Assembly (NCBI RefSeq): GCF_900324485.2
Contig: NC_046654.1
Location: forward strand, 5,934,562 to 5,998,561
Length of the DNA: 64,000 nt
From: Mastacembelus armatus
Lineage: Eukaryota; Chordata; Actinopteri; Synbranchiformes; Mastacembelidae
Reading direction: 5' to 3'
The notes beneath the pieces were generated by a model. It did not search any database. It saw only the letters and a program-made list of their open reading frames with translations, and was not told the origin of the DNA. A program made the translations under genes and the position numbers. Positions 40,662-53,091 of this stretch are shown piece by piece. The first letter of the stretch is position 1; each line of letters opens with the position of its first letter.

Positions 40662-41358
40662 CACAGTGATTTGTAGTGGTACAAAAACCTCCCTCAGTCA
40701 GTCTGCAGACACACTGAGCTGTTACAGCAGGAACCAACTGCAGCTGCTGAAGAGGAAGAGACTCTGACACAGACCACTGAACACAGAGCTGACAGTAACC
40801 TCACCAAGCACTAAATGCACATCAATGTATTGTCTTGTTTTATTTGTTACACACCTCATTTTTATTCAATGTGACAAAATGAAAAAAAAAACAACCAATT
40901 CAAATTATTAAGTATTTTGTCATGAGAAAATTTCTGTTTTTTTACTGTTTATTATCCCTTAAATCACCAATTTAAAAAGAGCAGAACATCATATTTACAT
41001 GATCATTTAATTTCTAAAATAATAAGAGTCCACAGTGAGGTATGTTATATTAACATTTTTACTCCTCTTCACAAAATAAAAAACAACACTTGATAATGTC
41101 ATATAAGAGTGCAAGCTTTATTGGCAAAAACATCAGTCATCAACACTACAGTCATTAAACACACTCACATTTAGCTGCTGAGCTTCAGACATTACTCTCT
41201 AAGGTGTTTCTGTCCAACACTTTACAGCAGTTTTGTTCTCTGTCACTCAAAGCTTTAGTTTCCTCTACAGACATTCACACTCCTATTGGTCAGAGCAGCA
41301 GGTGTGTTCCTGCTGTTCCCCCACACAGAGCCCCTGTCCTGGGCCTCAGCTGGCCCCT

Positions 41359-41678
41359 CTAGACCTTACACTGGCTCCTGTGGAGGGACTGGGTCTGGCT
41401 GTGGTCATGATGGAGGACCTTGCAGGAATACTGCTCTCCTTGCATCCAGCGCTCCTGACTCAGGCTCAGGCTGCTGCTGCTGCTGTATTTTCCACCCTTC
41501 TCCTCCTCTGAGCTGGTCAGGACCCCCTCTGTCACCTCTGTACCATCCACCTCCCAGCTCACCACGGCTCCCTGAGGAGAGTAGCCAGTCAGCAGGCAGG
41601 CCAGAGTGGCTGAGCCCCCAGAGAGCTGCTCAGAGGAGGGGGGGAGCAGAGAGACTGAGGGCCTGACCATGGGACCGG
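41359..41678 (-). CDS. Ig light-chain constant segment 6 (C-B isotype)
   Basis: Intact C-B exon, acceptor at 41679-41684. It reads GPMVRPSV and ends RSQC-KV (Val where C1 and C4 have Ala). A minus-strand AATAAA is at 41122-41117. Otherwise nearly identical to C4. Confidence 0.93.
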
Positions 41679-42549
41679 CTGGAGGGGGGAGCAGAGACAT
41701 ACAAGGAGCAGATTAACTTCCACTGTAGGACAGACAGCTGAACATGAGACAGTCATGACACATGACAGAGGTTAACACTGCTGAGGATTAGCTGTGTGCA
41801 GAATAATGTGATCACACAGAGGAGAGGAGGTGAGGAATGAAAGGAAGAGAAGGCTTGGCAAATAAATTCAAATATTACAGCTTGTTGTATTGTTGCCATT
41901 TAAAAATAGAAATTGTGTGGCACTAATTCTAAACCAATCAGAATTACAGAAATGTATGCAACATGAATTCTGTGTACATGTAACAGAAATGATTTAATTA
42001 ATAATAATTAAATGTTATGTTTGTTTTACAATACTTGACAGTAAGAACCATTCCTGAAATCATCTTCTCATGTACAAAATGTCTTTATACAGTTAAAGAC
42101 TTTAACATCTGTCTGTTTCACTTCCTTTTTATCACATCAAACTAACAAACTGTGAAGAACATTCATGGCTGAACTGGCTTTAACATATAAAATAACCATT
42201 TTGTTTTGTAGGTATTAAAATTAGATTTTGAATTTATCTTGCGACAGTTTGAACATTATAAATTACATTCAAAATGAAATGTAATTTTCTGAATGTTAGG
42301 GATGTTTGCCCTCAGATTTTACAACCAATTTTTGTGGAACAAATTTAGATTTTGAAAAGAAAAAATATGTTTCAAGGCCCAAATTTATTATATTTAAAAA
42401 TAATAAATAATTTCTGCACAATATTTTCTCAATCTTCAATATCAAGTTGGAGCTCAGTAAATAGAAACAATATTCACACCATAGAAAATATAAAAAATAA
42501 TATTGTGTTTCTTTACATTGTGATACAAATTTAAATATATATTTATTTA

Positions 42550-42678
<129 letters not shown>

Positions 42679-42860
42679 TTAAACAAGCATTTCAAAATCA
42701 TAAGTGTTGTGATACAGTTTGCCAGCAGGGGGCCACCATATATGTGTTAATGTTAATGATGATTAATGACTGACAGTCAGGACCAGATGAGCTCTGGCTC
42801 CACGTCACCTCTGCTTTTCCTGTTTCACTACAACAGGTGTGTGTTTGCCTTCTTTAACGG

Positions 42861-42868
42861 ATTTGCAT
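42861..42868 (+). promoter_or_regulatory. octamer ATTTGCAT of V11
   Basis: Perfect octamer, 91 bp upstream of the V11 ATG. Confidence 0.85.
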
Positions 42869-42958
42869 GAATGTGATGCATCACTGTTCCTCAGAGTTTA
42901 AGTTCTCATGTCCCAGAGTCTGAGCTGTTCATGTGCTCACGGTCCAAACTGCATCAGG

Positions 42959-43470
42959 ATGATGTTGCCAATAACTTTGATTGTCATGTTGGGTTTGCTG
43001 AGTCAGGGTGAGACATTTTAGCAGCATTTTCTATGTGGCTCAGTTTCTGTCTCTTCATGTTTTTGCCTTCAATTTGTTGCCTGTTTTCATCTTCTTACAA
43101 TTTAAAATCTGCACCACAGGTTATTACACATTTCTTCTCACAGTCTATATTTTATTTTTCATTTCAGGATCTTCTGCCAACAGTTTTCTGACTCAGGCTG
43201 ATAAATCTAAGTCTGTCAGTCTTGGAGGGACTGTGACCATCAGCGCCACAGGGAGTTCAAATATTGGTCCTGATCTCAGCTGGTACCTTCAGAAACCTGG
43301 ACAGGCTCCCAAACTTCTTATATATAAAGCATCAACTCTTAACTCAGGAACTCCATCGAGATTCAGTGGCAGTAGATCTGGTTCAGACTACACTCTAAAG
43401 ATCAGTGGTGTTCAGGCTGAAGATGCTGGAGATTACTTCTGTTTTGGTGATCATGGTGGTGGCGTGTTCA
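42959..43470 (+). CDS. Ig light-chain V segment 11 (V-II, lacks Cys23)
   Basis: Leader 42959-43007, V exon 43168-43470, matching V6 in every codon I compared ([17 protein letters not shown], Ala for Cys23). RSS: 43471-43477, 12-bp spacer, nonamer 43490-43498. It lies only 340 bp from J6, with no V-I segment between. Confidence 0.9.
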
Positions 43471-44176
43471 CACAGTGATTTAGAGCTGTACAAAAACCTC
43501 CTTCAGTCTGACTGAGGGGAAAACAGCCTGCTGCAGGTGCAGATGGTTGGTGAAGGAACTGTGATGATGACAACTGGTCCAGTGAACACAAGAGTCACCA
43601 AGCAGACCCACAATAAAGCTGACACAAACTCACAGACAGTTTCTAACATGCAGCTTCAAGTTAGATTCACATTATTAAGTCTCATCTATTCAAGAACAGT
43701 GTTGTCAGAATATATCAACATGTGGAAACAGATGTTCAACAGTTTTACACTTAAAAGCACAAATCAATCTCGTTTCACTCTTACATTTGAAAAACATGAT
43801 GAAAATATTCAACTTTCACTATATTTTAACAAATACAAGGAAAAACAAATTAGACTCATGTTGAAGCATCTGTTAAAAAATTACATAATGATGATGAACT
43901 CTGCATTTGAATGATGTGTTAATAGAATCCAAAGAAACACAAACACACTGTTTTAATAAAACCTGCAGTTTTATTTTATAGATTATACTTTTGAATTACA
44001 GATTTGAAATAGCGGCTGTGAAGCTGAGTATGAGTAAGATTAGTTACAGAAAACTCCCTCACATTAAAACATAATCAAGAGTTTAGAGAAATATCTAACA
44101 GAGGAGATCTGCAGCCTCATCACGATCTCAGTCAAAGCAGTAACATCATTTCCAGACAGAAAGTGATGCTGAAGCT

Positions 44177-44500
44177 CTAATTTAAGCAGCTGTCAGGGTT
44201 CAGGGTTTTAGTGACAGGGCTCTGTCCACTCAGACTGGCCTCACAGGCCACTGAGCCCGCCTTCCTCCACTGGTCTGGAGTGAGGCTCAGGGTGCTGCTC
44301 CAGCTGTAGCGGCCGTCCATCCCCAGGACCTCTGGGCTGCTTGACACCCCTGAGGAGCTGCTGCTGCCCCCCACCTTCCAGCCCAGGCTCCAGGCTGAGG
44401 GGAAACCCCCACTGGCCACACACACCAGGGTGGCACTGCCCTGCTGCAGCTCCTCTCTGGAGGGGGGGGAGGACGCTCAGGACGGGCTGCACTACACCCA
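44177..44500 (-). pseudogene. Ig light-chain constant segment 7 (C-A isotype, frameshifted)
   Basis: C-A exon nearly identical to C3, with intact acceptor (44501-44507), core cysteines and terminal NPDSC-LN. The G run at 44462-44469 has eight bases where C2, C3 and C5 have seven. From the normal phase the frame is lost about 12 codons in (after VLSVLPP), and the conserved C domain continues only in another frame. This is either a recent pseudogene or a homopolymer error in the assembly. A minus-strand AATAAA is at 43975-43970. J7 and all splice sites look functional, so the single base decides its status. Confidence 0.75.
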
Positions 44501-45315
44501 CTGGACGAGGGAGAGGGGGAGGAGATAGAAGGGGAGGAGAGGGGAGAGAAAAGACAAAGGAATGAAAATGAAGGTTTGGTTTTAAATAAAGAGACATACT
44601 GGACATTTGTTGTATTTTATCAAATACAAAAGAAGAACCTGAACTACTGATGAACTCATCAATCACTCAGTATCAGACCATCAGCACCATGAATGTTAAT
44701 GAGACTATAAAGGTTCAGTGATAATGATTATTGATGCATCTTCATATGTTTGATAATGTGTGAGAGTGAATAACTGATCTCTGTGATGATTTTCTTCTGT
44801 TTACACTGACAGAGCTGAAACACTCATGTGAATACAGTTAAAACATTTGTCATCTGTCTCTTTCACTTCCTGTTCACTACATGGAAAATAAATGAAGATA
44901 AGATTTACTGATAAATTCATATTTGTGTTTCAGAGGAATCAAGTTTTAGTTTCATCCCTTTTATACTTTCAAAATGAATGAAAAAAATAAACTACTTTTT
45001 TTGAAGATAAAATTTTAAACTTATAATTTCACTGCAGAACATATTTGAGTAGAAAATACTTCAAACACACTATAAAGAATAAAAAACGTATTAAATTATT
45101 TAAAAATGATCATAATGATCTACAATATTGCATACATATTGATCTCTGCAATGATTACAGTCAGACTGTGAGCTCAGTCTGGGCTTGATCAAAAGCAAAA
45201 ACTATCTAGATCATAAAAATACATATTTACACTGCACTTGATCACTTTCTGATTTAATATTTGATAAAGTCATGAATGTTCTATGTTGTTCAAAGCAAAA
45301 ATCTCTGGTACTTAC

Positions 45316-45353
45316 AGTCAACGACGAGTTTGGTTCCTCCACCAAAAGTGAGC
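45316..45353 (-). CDS. Ig light-chain J segment 7 (J-A)
   Basis: [12 protein letters not shown], donor at 45315-45310. RSS heptamer 45354-45360, 23-bp spacer, nonamer 45384-45392. It is paired with the frameshifted C7. Confidence 0.92.
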
Positions 45354-46021
45354 CACAGTGATACAAAGTCATTAAGTGGCCGTACAAAAACCTCCTGCAC
45401 TGTCAACAAGCATCTGTCCACTGACAAATCTCTGCTTTTTCAAATGACACAACTCAGTGTTTCTTTGATTGACTCTACAAAGCTTTTCTTAAACATATGG
45501 AGTGAAAGGAAAGTTATTTATTTCATTTTGCTTTACTTTTCTGTTCCTGAAGGAGAAATTATCACAAATCTACTTCAGTAAAGTCTTTTTTTACAAACTT
45601 TTAATCATGGTTAAATGAACATCATGTTTTTAATCTGGAATATTTAAAAATCATCATCAATTAATACAATTTACCATTAATCTATTATAAATCCTTAAGT
45701 AACTCAAAGTCAGACAAAGAGACATAACATACTAACCATAGTTAACAGTCACTTATCGTTGTATCCTCAACTACATTTCTAATTTAAATATTTCCTTCTG
45801 CTCCACTAAGATCACAGATGGTGTAAATCCAAGCAGAGTTTCTCCTGATGTTGTGTCCCACGTTGCCTTCAGTGTGTTGAGAGCAGAGAAATCATTTCCA
45901 TAGAGAGGAGGCTTTGCATCATCAGCTGATCCTCCAGTGACCTGAGAAGGTTTATAGTCCTGTGAGTTCAACACTGCAGGACTCAGATCTGTCAGTGAAC
46001 ACAGCAGAAACCACAACCACC

Positions 46022-46492
46022 ATGACTCTCATCACCATCCTCATCTGGACACTGGCCTGCTGCTGGTTTACAGGTTCACTCACTCAGCAACATTTCAAAC
46101 ATGATGTGCTGCCTTTTCTCTCATTTATTTCTGCTGATCAATGAATGATTTGTTTTTGTCTGCAGGATGCAGTGGTCAGGTGACTGTGACTCAGCCTCCA
46201 GTAGTGACATCGACTCCAGGATCCACTGCAACTCTGACCTGTAAAACCAGCCGAACTGTTTACCGTTGGTCTGATGGTAATGAGGGTATGTTCTGGTACC
46301 AACAGAAATCTGGACAGACTCCAAAGCTCCTGATAAGATTTGTCAGCACACGTGAATCAGGAACACCAGATCGGTTTAGTGGCAGTGGAAGTGGATCTGA
46401 CTTCACTTTGACCATCAGTAGAGTTCAGGCTGAAGATGCAGCAGTTTACTACTGTCAGAGTTTCCACGAGATTAACAGTGCTTGGGTGTTCA
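46022..46492 (+). CDS. Ig light-chain V segment 12 (V-I family)
   Basis: Leader 46022-46073, V exon 46166-46492. CDR1 [13 protein letters not shown] and FR3 [16 protein letters not shown] match V2, while CDR3 is the long [12 protein letters not shown] of the V8/V5 type. No extra cysteines. RSS: 46493-46499, 12-bp spacer, nonamer 46512-46520. CTTTGCAT at 45912-45919. It is the last intact V; no J-C lies to its right in the window. Confidence 0.92.
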
Positions 46493-46932
46493 CACAGTGA
46501 TTTGTAGTGGTACAAAAACCTCCCTCAGTCAGTCTGCAGACACACTGAGCTGTTACAGCAGGAACCAACTGCAGCTGCTGAAGAGGAAGAGACTCTGACA
46601 CAGACCACTGAACACAGAGCTGACAGTAACCTCACCAAGCACTAACTACAACACATTAACACTCCAAACAACAATCATATTCATCTTAGTGGACATTAAA
46701 ACACATCATAATGGATATTATCTTTGGGATTTAAAATCCACACTATGACCTCCCAATACAAAGAACAGTGTTATGGTTTTTAACAGCTAAATGATAATGT
46801 TCATAATGTGTCTCCTCATCATTTAACCATTAACACTGATGAATGTTACTAAGTACATCAGACATTGTCTGTCAGCATCTGAAGTCAGTGAGTGGGGGTT
46901 TTCAAATGACAATGTTTTTTTTTTTTTTTTTT

Positions 46933-47150
46933 GCGACTCAGCCTCCAGCGACCTTAACTCCAGGATCCACTGCAACTCTGACCTGTAAAACCAGCTGAGC
47001 AGTTGGTGGGTTAGTGGCAAAGAGTGTATGTTCTGGTACCAACAGAAATCTGGACAGGCTCCAAAACTCCTGATAACAAATGTGAGCACACGTCAATCGG
47101 GAACACCAGATCCGTTTAGTTGCAGTGGAAGCAGGTCTACCATCACTCTG
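46933..47150 (+). pseudogene. truncated Ig V-I pseudogene at the right edge of the locus
   Basis: It begins without a leader, directly after a T18-19 tract, at the [16 protein letters not shown] region. An in-frame TGA stands in CDR1 (..TCKTS-stop). Homology then continues through [15 protein letters not shown] and [12 protein letters not shown]3 is shortened, the second canonical Cys is missing, and there is no RSS. It cannot contribute a V region directly, but it could donate sequence in gene conversion. Confidence 0.85.
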
Positions 47151-47480
47151 CTGGATTCGTCTTCATTAGACTCAGGTGACCATAAAGTCACAGTTGTCAC
47201 ACATAACATTTTTCTCAGTGTTGCATTGTCACTTCAAGCCGCTGAGATGTTTCCGCATTCTTTGTTAAACTTGTTTGTCGTCAGCGGGAGCAAAGTTGAC
47301 TAGTTTATTCGTGATAAAAACTCACGTGCCTCCAGCTCTGCCTCGCTTCAACAAACCCACTGTGTTTTCTTTACATAAAGGCTCATGCTGAGTTACGGTT
47401 GAGGCGTCTTCACGTTAACGCATCAGCGGGTCGCATCGACCAAAGGGCTCTCGTTCCTCTCTGCTGATAATAGGCTGAAA
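47151..47480. other. spacer and probable tetraspanin promoter/5' UTR
   Basis: Unique sequence between the V pseudogene and the tetraspanin ATG. The CpG content is higher than in the Ig locus. No TATA box assigned. Confidence 0.4.
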
Positions 47481-50400
47481 ATGAGTGATCGGAGAAGAAA
47501 TGCTTGCAAAACCTTGCTCCAGCTGCTCTGTCAACTTCTGTGGGTAGGCAAGACTTTATTTGTGTTGCTGTATTTTCACCTTCTTCTAATCTTTTTGTAC
47601 TCACCGATTAAATACCGGTGATAATGATCTGTTATGTAACTATAAATTATTGATTAGGGTATTTCTGTTTAAAGAAATATGAAAACAAGCTACATGTAGA
47701 AATGAAATCGCCTCTATTTGCTGCGTATGATCATAGTTCAATATAAATAATACAACTGTCTCACAAGTCATATGACTGGGAAACTTCAGGAAGTGCAACA
47801 TGAACTCGATCCAGAGCAAAACACATAGACCCAGCTCTTTCATAAGCTATGGGGCCATATAGGCCTATATGTTCTTTTCTTTTAATAATGTGCATAACCC
47901 ATTATTTAACTCTCAGCTCACTCATATTACTCAGCTCTGCTGTAATAAGCTTAAGACTGTTCCAGAGAATCTATTTTAATGAAAATCATCACTCAAGTTA
48001 ACTGAGGAGATTTAATTTCAAGAGAGAGAAGACTAATGAGCCAATTATGCGCCAACACTGAATAAAACTCCAATATTGTAGCAGTGACCTTCAGAAAAAG
48101 TTGCACTTGCTCCTCCCTCTCTGTAACCATGCAGGTGCTCTTCAGTTTCTGTCTTAACCACAACATGCAGCAGCTCAGCAGGTCAGACTGTGGCTGTCCT
48201 GGGCAGCTTCCCAATATAAATGTGTTTGGAGAGAGCAGGCTGCAAAAGGGTTAATTCAACATGTTGGAAAATCCATTCCCCTTCCTGCTGAAGGTTATAT
48301 GAGGACACTAATACCTTAACTCAAAAAGCTCATCACTTATTTCCCTTGTTCTTTTCCCTTGGACTCATACACTAATGCTGTCAGGAACTAGGGCGTGGTC
48401 AGGAGCACACTTCACCCACACAAACACAGGAGTGAGGAAAAGAGTCTTTATTTAACAAAAACAAGGCTAGGAAACTTATAGGTGTAAAACATGGGCAGGA
48501 ACAAAAGGAAAACACGGCACACGGGTATGAGTGGAAAACAGGAACGTGGGACAGGAACATGAAAACTAAGGGAAACAGGGCATGAGGGTCTGGGTCACAC
48601 ACAAGGAGGACTCACAGACCAAGGGGGAAACATGGACATGAAAAAGAAGGACAAGGCATGAACAAAGGAATTTACACGCACAGGGTAACAAGACAAAACC
48701 AAGACACAAGAGGAACTAGACATACACGCAGTACATGGTGAGGAACACACACAAAAGGAAAGCCAGAAAAACTTAACTTAAACTTGGAGAAACAAAGGGA
48801 CATCCATGAGCAAACAGCAGAGTAGAAACGTGGCAAAAAGAATCAGGCAAACAAGGCATGGAGCATAGGTTTGGCAACAGACAACCTGGCAAGGAAACAA
48901 AGACTGAACCAAGGTATTTAAAGTGGAGAATAAACAAGACACAGGTGAAATCAATAACTAACTGGGTCAAAAATCAAGGGAACAGAAAACAACAACACTG
49001 GTTCCTGTCATGATCCTTCCAAAATAAAACCAAAACAGGAAGTGCATGGTGCGGATCATGACAAATGCATGAGTACAAGTTTCTAGGCAACATTTTGCTA
49101 CCATCAAATCTAGATTTATATTGGTATTGAACCTCAGTACACAGTCAGCAACAACAGGGTGTGGTATAAATGTTGTGATCTAACTCCTGGCAAGACAACA
49201 AATATTTCCCAAAATGTGAAACTGTTCCTTTATTACTTAGGTGGTATAATGTTAGCAAAGGGCCAGTGTGTATAGTCACTGAGAAGTTGTTGATATCTTA
49301 AGTCTTACAACAATATCCTGCCTCAAGAGATTTCTGGTCTCATAAAGTACATAAACAACATACTCACACTATATTTTTTTACAGGTGATGGGGTTAGTGG
49401 TGTGCCTGGGTGCAGTGTCCCTGCTGATGAAGTACCGACAGTGCAGCTTATTTTTTTCTCATGCCTACATCACCTTGCCAGCTATTCTCACTCTTGCCAC
49501 TGCTGCATTTCTTGTGGCCAGTGGATTCCTTGGCACCTGGCTAAGCTTCAAGGACTCCACCTTTCTGCAGGGATTGGTAACTTCTGTAATCATGTGTATG
49601 AATGTGGGTATCTCATCATGAATCAGAGTTTTGACTGAACACATGGTTTTCTTCTCCAGTTTGTTTATCTTCTAGTTATAGTTTTTTGCATGGAAAGTAC
49701 AGCTTCAGCTTTGGCTTATTTCCGCTCTGTGAAGGTATGAAAACTTCTCACAAATTATTGTGTACTAGACAATTAGATGATTATGTAGCAGAGAATACAT
49801 GATTTTGTGTCTTCTGCCTTTTTGTCTAGCTGGACTCTGAGCTCGTTCACCTCAGTAGAGTGTTTCACAATTACAGTGGAAGCAGCCAAGACCCCAACTC
49901 TCGAGCTGTGGATGCTATACAAGAAGAGGTGCGTGTTCAGATGTCCCCCGTGTGAACTGACTCATATAAGCATTCACATACCCCTAACATGTTTGTGGAA
50001 AATGTGTGAAAACAATACAGCATTTCAAGAATTATCCACAACAGCTGCATATAAAAGACCACAGGTAGTAGGGATGTGAAAACAAGCAGCAACAGCTGTA
50101 GCGAAGTGTTGAGTGAAAGCATGATGCATTACTGAGAAATCAGGCACAAGGGACAGGGTCAAAAAGATGCAAAACCACAATTAAGAGACTCAAAACCCCC
50201 ACAAAACACAAAGGACCACAAAGAATTACAATTTCTGTAGGAAAAATCAAAACCTAAATCCTGCCTACAGATGCCTGAAAATCTTCTTTCAGGATTCAAG
50301 ATTTGCAAGAATTTCTATATTATTAATAGTGATTGCATATTTTATGTTTTGAATCCTCTTAGTTGCAGTGTTGTGGTATCCATGACTATAGAGACTGGAT

Positions 50401-51080
50401 GGAAACCCCCTGGTTTAATCATACTGGAGGACTCCGGGTTCCTCACAGCTGCTGCAACTCCACTTTCTCCATGTGCAATGGGACTGTGGACCAGCCACAG
50501 CAGCTTTACACACAGGTTGACATTAACATCTCAATAAATTCTACACTGATAAATATAAACATGGTCCAGGATGAATATGTCATTGGGCCCCCTCTTTCTC
50601 TTTGTTTTCACATGTCTTTCTTTCAGGGCTGCCAGCTGGAGTTGGAGAAGGCTTTACATTTTGTGCTGAGTTTCATCATGTGGTGCTTCCCATTGATTTT
50701 TCTGGTAGAGGTAAGAAAGACTGTATAATATTTTGGGCCCATTTATTCTTCATACACTGGATAAATGAACACTAACTGAAAAATTAAAACACAGACTTAT
50801 AGGAACTATTTGCTATGTTTTTCATTGCCAAGTAAACTTTTGCGTTACACTGTGCTTTCACAAAGCAATATTGTGTAATCACTTTGAATAATTGTCCTGC
50901 TGCAGTAACATGACGTTTAATTATTCCAGTGAAAAAAGGAGCATTGTTTAATTTGCCAGTCAACCAGAATTGTGTTCTCCTTTCTTTTATCTTATCGTGC
51001 AGGTTTTTCTGTTTGTGACGGTGGCACAGCTGATGAGAGATCATGCAGTTATGGACTATCAAATACTGGACATTAATTAA
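47481..51080 (+). CDS. tetraspanin of the TSPAN3/TSPAN36-37 group
   Basis: Complete 247-aa protein in seven in-phase exons: 47481-47543, 49385-49576, 49660-49734, 49830-49928, 50363-50515, 50627-50710, 51003-51080. Four hydrophobic segments fit the tetraspanin topology: residues about 12-35 (LLQLLCQLLWVMGLVVCLGA), 50-75, 85-105, and 205-238. The large extracellular loop has the signature CCG (LQCCGIHDYRDW), PHSCC and a later MC/GC pair, six cysteines in all, plus N-glycosylation sequons NYS, NHT, NST and NGT. It is closest in memory to TSPAN3-like fish proteins; the exact paralogue is not resolved. Tetraspanins organise membrane protein partners. A downstream AATAAA is at 51194-51199. Intron 1 holds the solo LTR. 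Confidence 0.88.
48379..49063 (-). mobile_element. solo LTR of an LTR retrotransposon (fossil)
   Basis: A 685-bp block whose ends are TG..CA (TGTCA..TGACA), flanked by the 5-bp direct repeat AATGC at 48374-48378 and 49064-49068. On the minus strand an AATAAA lies near the 3' end, as expected for a U3-R-U5 layout. There is no internal coding region, so it is a lone LTR left by recombination. A Gypsy-like family is likely from its resemblance to fish LTRs, but this is not certain. The intact target duplication suggests moderate age. Confidence 0.65.
50160..50235. repeat. A-rich degenerate repeat in a tetraspanin intron
   Basis: Short run of imperfect CAAAA/CACAAA units (AAAACCCCCACAAAACACAA). 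Low complexity; it resembles a common fish intronic repeat. Confidence 0.35.
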
Positions 51081-51199
51081 AAACACCTTGACAAATGGGA
51101 CAGCATTGCACTTATTAGTACACATATTAGTGCTACATAGTATCTCACATTACATTTTGTAAATGGACATCATGTTATTATCCTAATTGTTAGAATAAA

Positions 51200-51750
51200 A
51201 TCTCCTGAGACGCTTGTGACCTTTCACTTAACATATATGGTCTATATACACTAAAAAACATATAACATACTAGATATTTAGTGTAATGCACTTGTATTGT
51301 TTTATTGGCCTGTCTGATATCTAAAAGATGCGGATGGTTTGAAGAAAATTGTATAATGCCTTAAATATATTATTGCACGCTTCTGCTTCTGAGTGGCACT
51401 AAAAGGTTAAACAACAATTATCAGACACTTTTAAAATCTTCTATTTATTAAATATGAGTTTATTACAAGTCTTTTTGTATGCACATGCCTAATACATGCC
51501 TAATTGAATGTACATGCCTAATTTGTCTAACACTGTTAGACAAATAAATTGTGATATAGTAGTTTGTGTTTGGGTGTTTGTTACATTTTAGTTTTTCCTG
51601 ATTCTTGATTGTTTGTAGGCTATGTCACTATTGTGTACAGAGCTCTTTGTGTTGTGATATAAGTGTTTTTGTGTAACCATCTTTTGAAATTTGTGGAATT
51701 TTAATAATGAAACTAAAAGCCAGCAACGTGCCTGGCTTTAGGATTGCGTG
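51200..51750. other. intergenic between the tetraspanin gene and elavl1
   Basis: A/T-rich, and no gene seen. A second AATAAA near 51543 might extend the tetraspanin transcript. Confidence 0.4.
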
Positions 51751-51929
51751 CTTGACCACGTTGTCTCCTCTGCAGAGGCGTGGCTGGACGCAGGTGGGCG
51801 TGGTGCGTTTCCTCACGTATTCCTTCCTCGGTTCCTTCGCTGCGTTAGGCCGACTCGGAGGGAAGTGAAAGTCGCTAAGAGAAGAAATAGGAGAAGAAGG
51901 CAGCATCAGCAGTTACACTCAACACGCTG
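51751..51929 (+). promoter_or_regulatory. elavl1 CpG-rich promoter and noncoding first exon
   Basis: A local CpG-rich stretch that continues into the next 300 bp, ending in a consensus donor (CGCTG/gtaaga, exon end 51929). The orientation and position fit the 5' UTR exon of elavl1. The transcription start is inferred. Confidence 0.55.
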
Positions 51930-53091
51930 GTAAGATTTGAAATTTCGAAAGGTGTTTCCTGGAGGCTCCCAGCTGTTTAGTTTCATATTTTGATGCCATG
52001 GTTCAGGCCTTTGGAGTCACTGGTTAGCAGGTGGTGGCTAACGTCAGGCTCCGGGGCCTGTTAGCAGGCCGCTGGGGTTTAGGCGCGGGGACAGAAATGC
52101 GTTGATCCGTCGCTCTCCAAAATAGGACTGCGGTGCTTCACCTTAGCTAGTTGGGAAGAGACCGTCATGTGGTCTCTCGTTTTTACGCAGCATTAACCTG
52201 TAAGGTTCTCCGCGTGGTTAAAGGTTTAAAAGTGAATATTACGCCACTGTATTTGCTTTCGACGTGTTACCAAGCAGAGAGGAGAGGGAGCATTCAGCTG
52301 CTAGCATGCTAATGCTAACAATGCTAATTAGGCCTGTACACGTTTCTTTGAACTGAACACCAACTCGTGTACTGTTGATTAAGAAAAACATAAATCACAT
52401 AGTTTAGACTGAATTTGTGGCAAGGAAGGTGACAAAGTATTCCTGTAACAATTTTAATGCTAGCCACCGTAGCTGCGACAGCGTCGCCTGTTTGTCGCAC
52501 TGAGACTATTGTGTAGTAATGTTATGGGGGAGACAAGCGGGTTTCAGCTGCTCTGAGTCTGAACTACTAGTTGATTTTAATGCTGTAGTTCAGGATGCTC
52601 ATCTGGAGAGTTTTCCACTTGGAGCTAGGCTTTCAAATACTGTACGTTGTGTCCTTCACATCTAACCCTGCTTCCACTGGGAATTATTGTTACATGCTAC
52701 TGTGAAGTATTGGAAATAGGTGGCAAGTGGAATTGTTAGGTATTAATACGTTTTCTGCATGTTATTAAAAGTCACAGCCACATTTAACGTGGTTCCTGCA
52801 AGAACCCAGAAGTTAGCTGTATTTTTATGCAGATCTAGCATCCTTTTTTCTGTTTTCTTTCACTGGGAGATTACCATAACCATGATGGCACTGGAAATGC
52901 CTGGCCGCTTCTTGTGTTTGTCCTGGTTTATCCAGTTTAATCGTAATTATCATAATAATTGACTGCCTTGTTTAGTTCTACTGGTTAAATCCACTATCCA
53001 GAAAAGACTATCAATAAAGATTTGTTTGGTGGTAAAATGACGAAGTTGTGCTTTAAAAAAATTTTTTTTTTTTGGTCTCATCTTCACCCAG

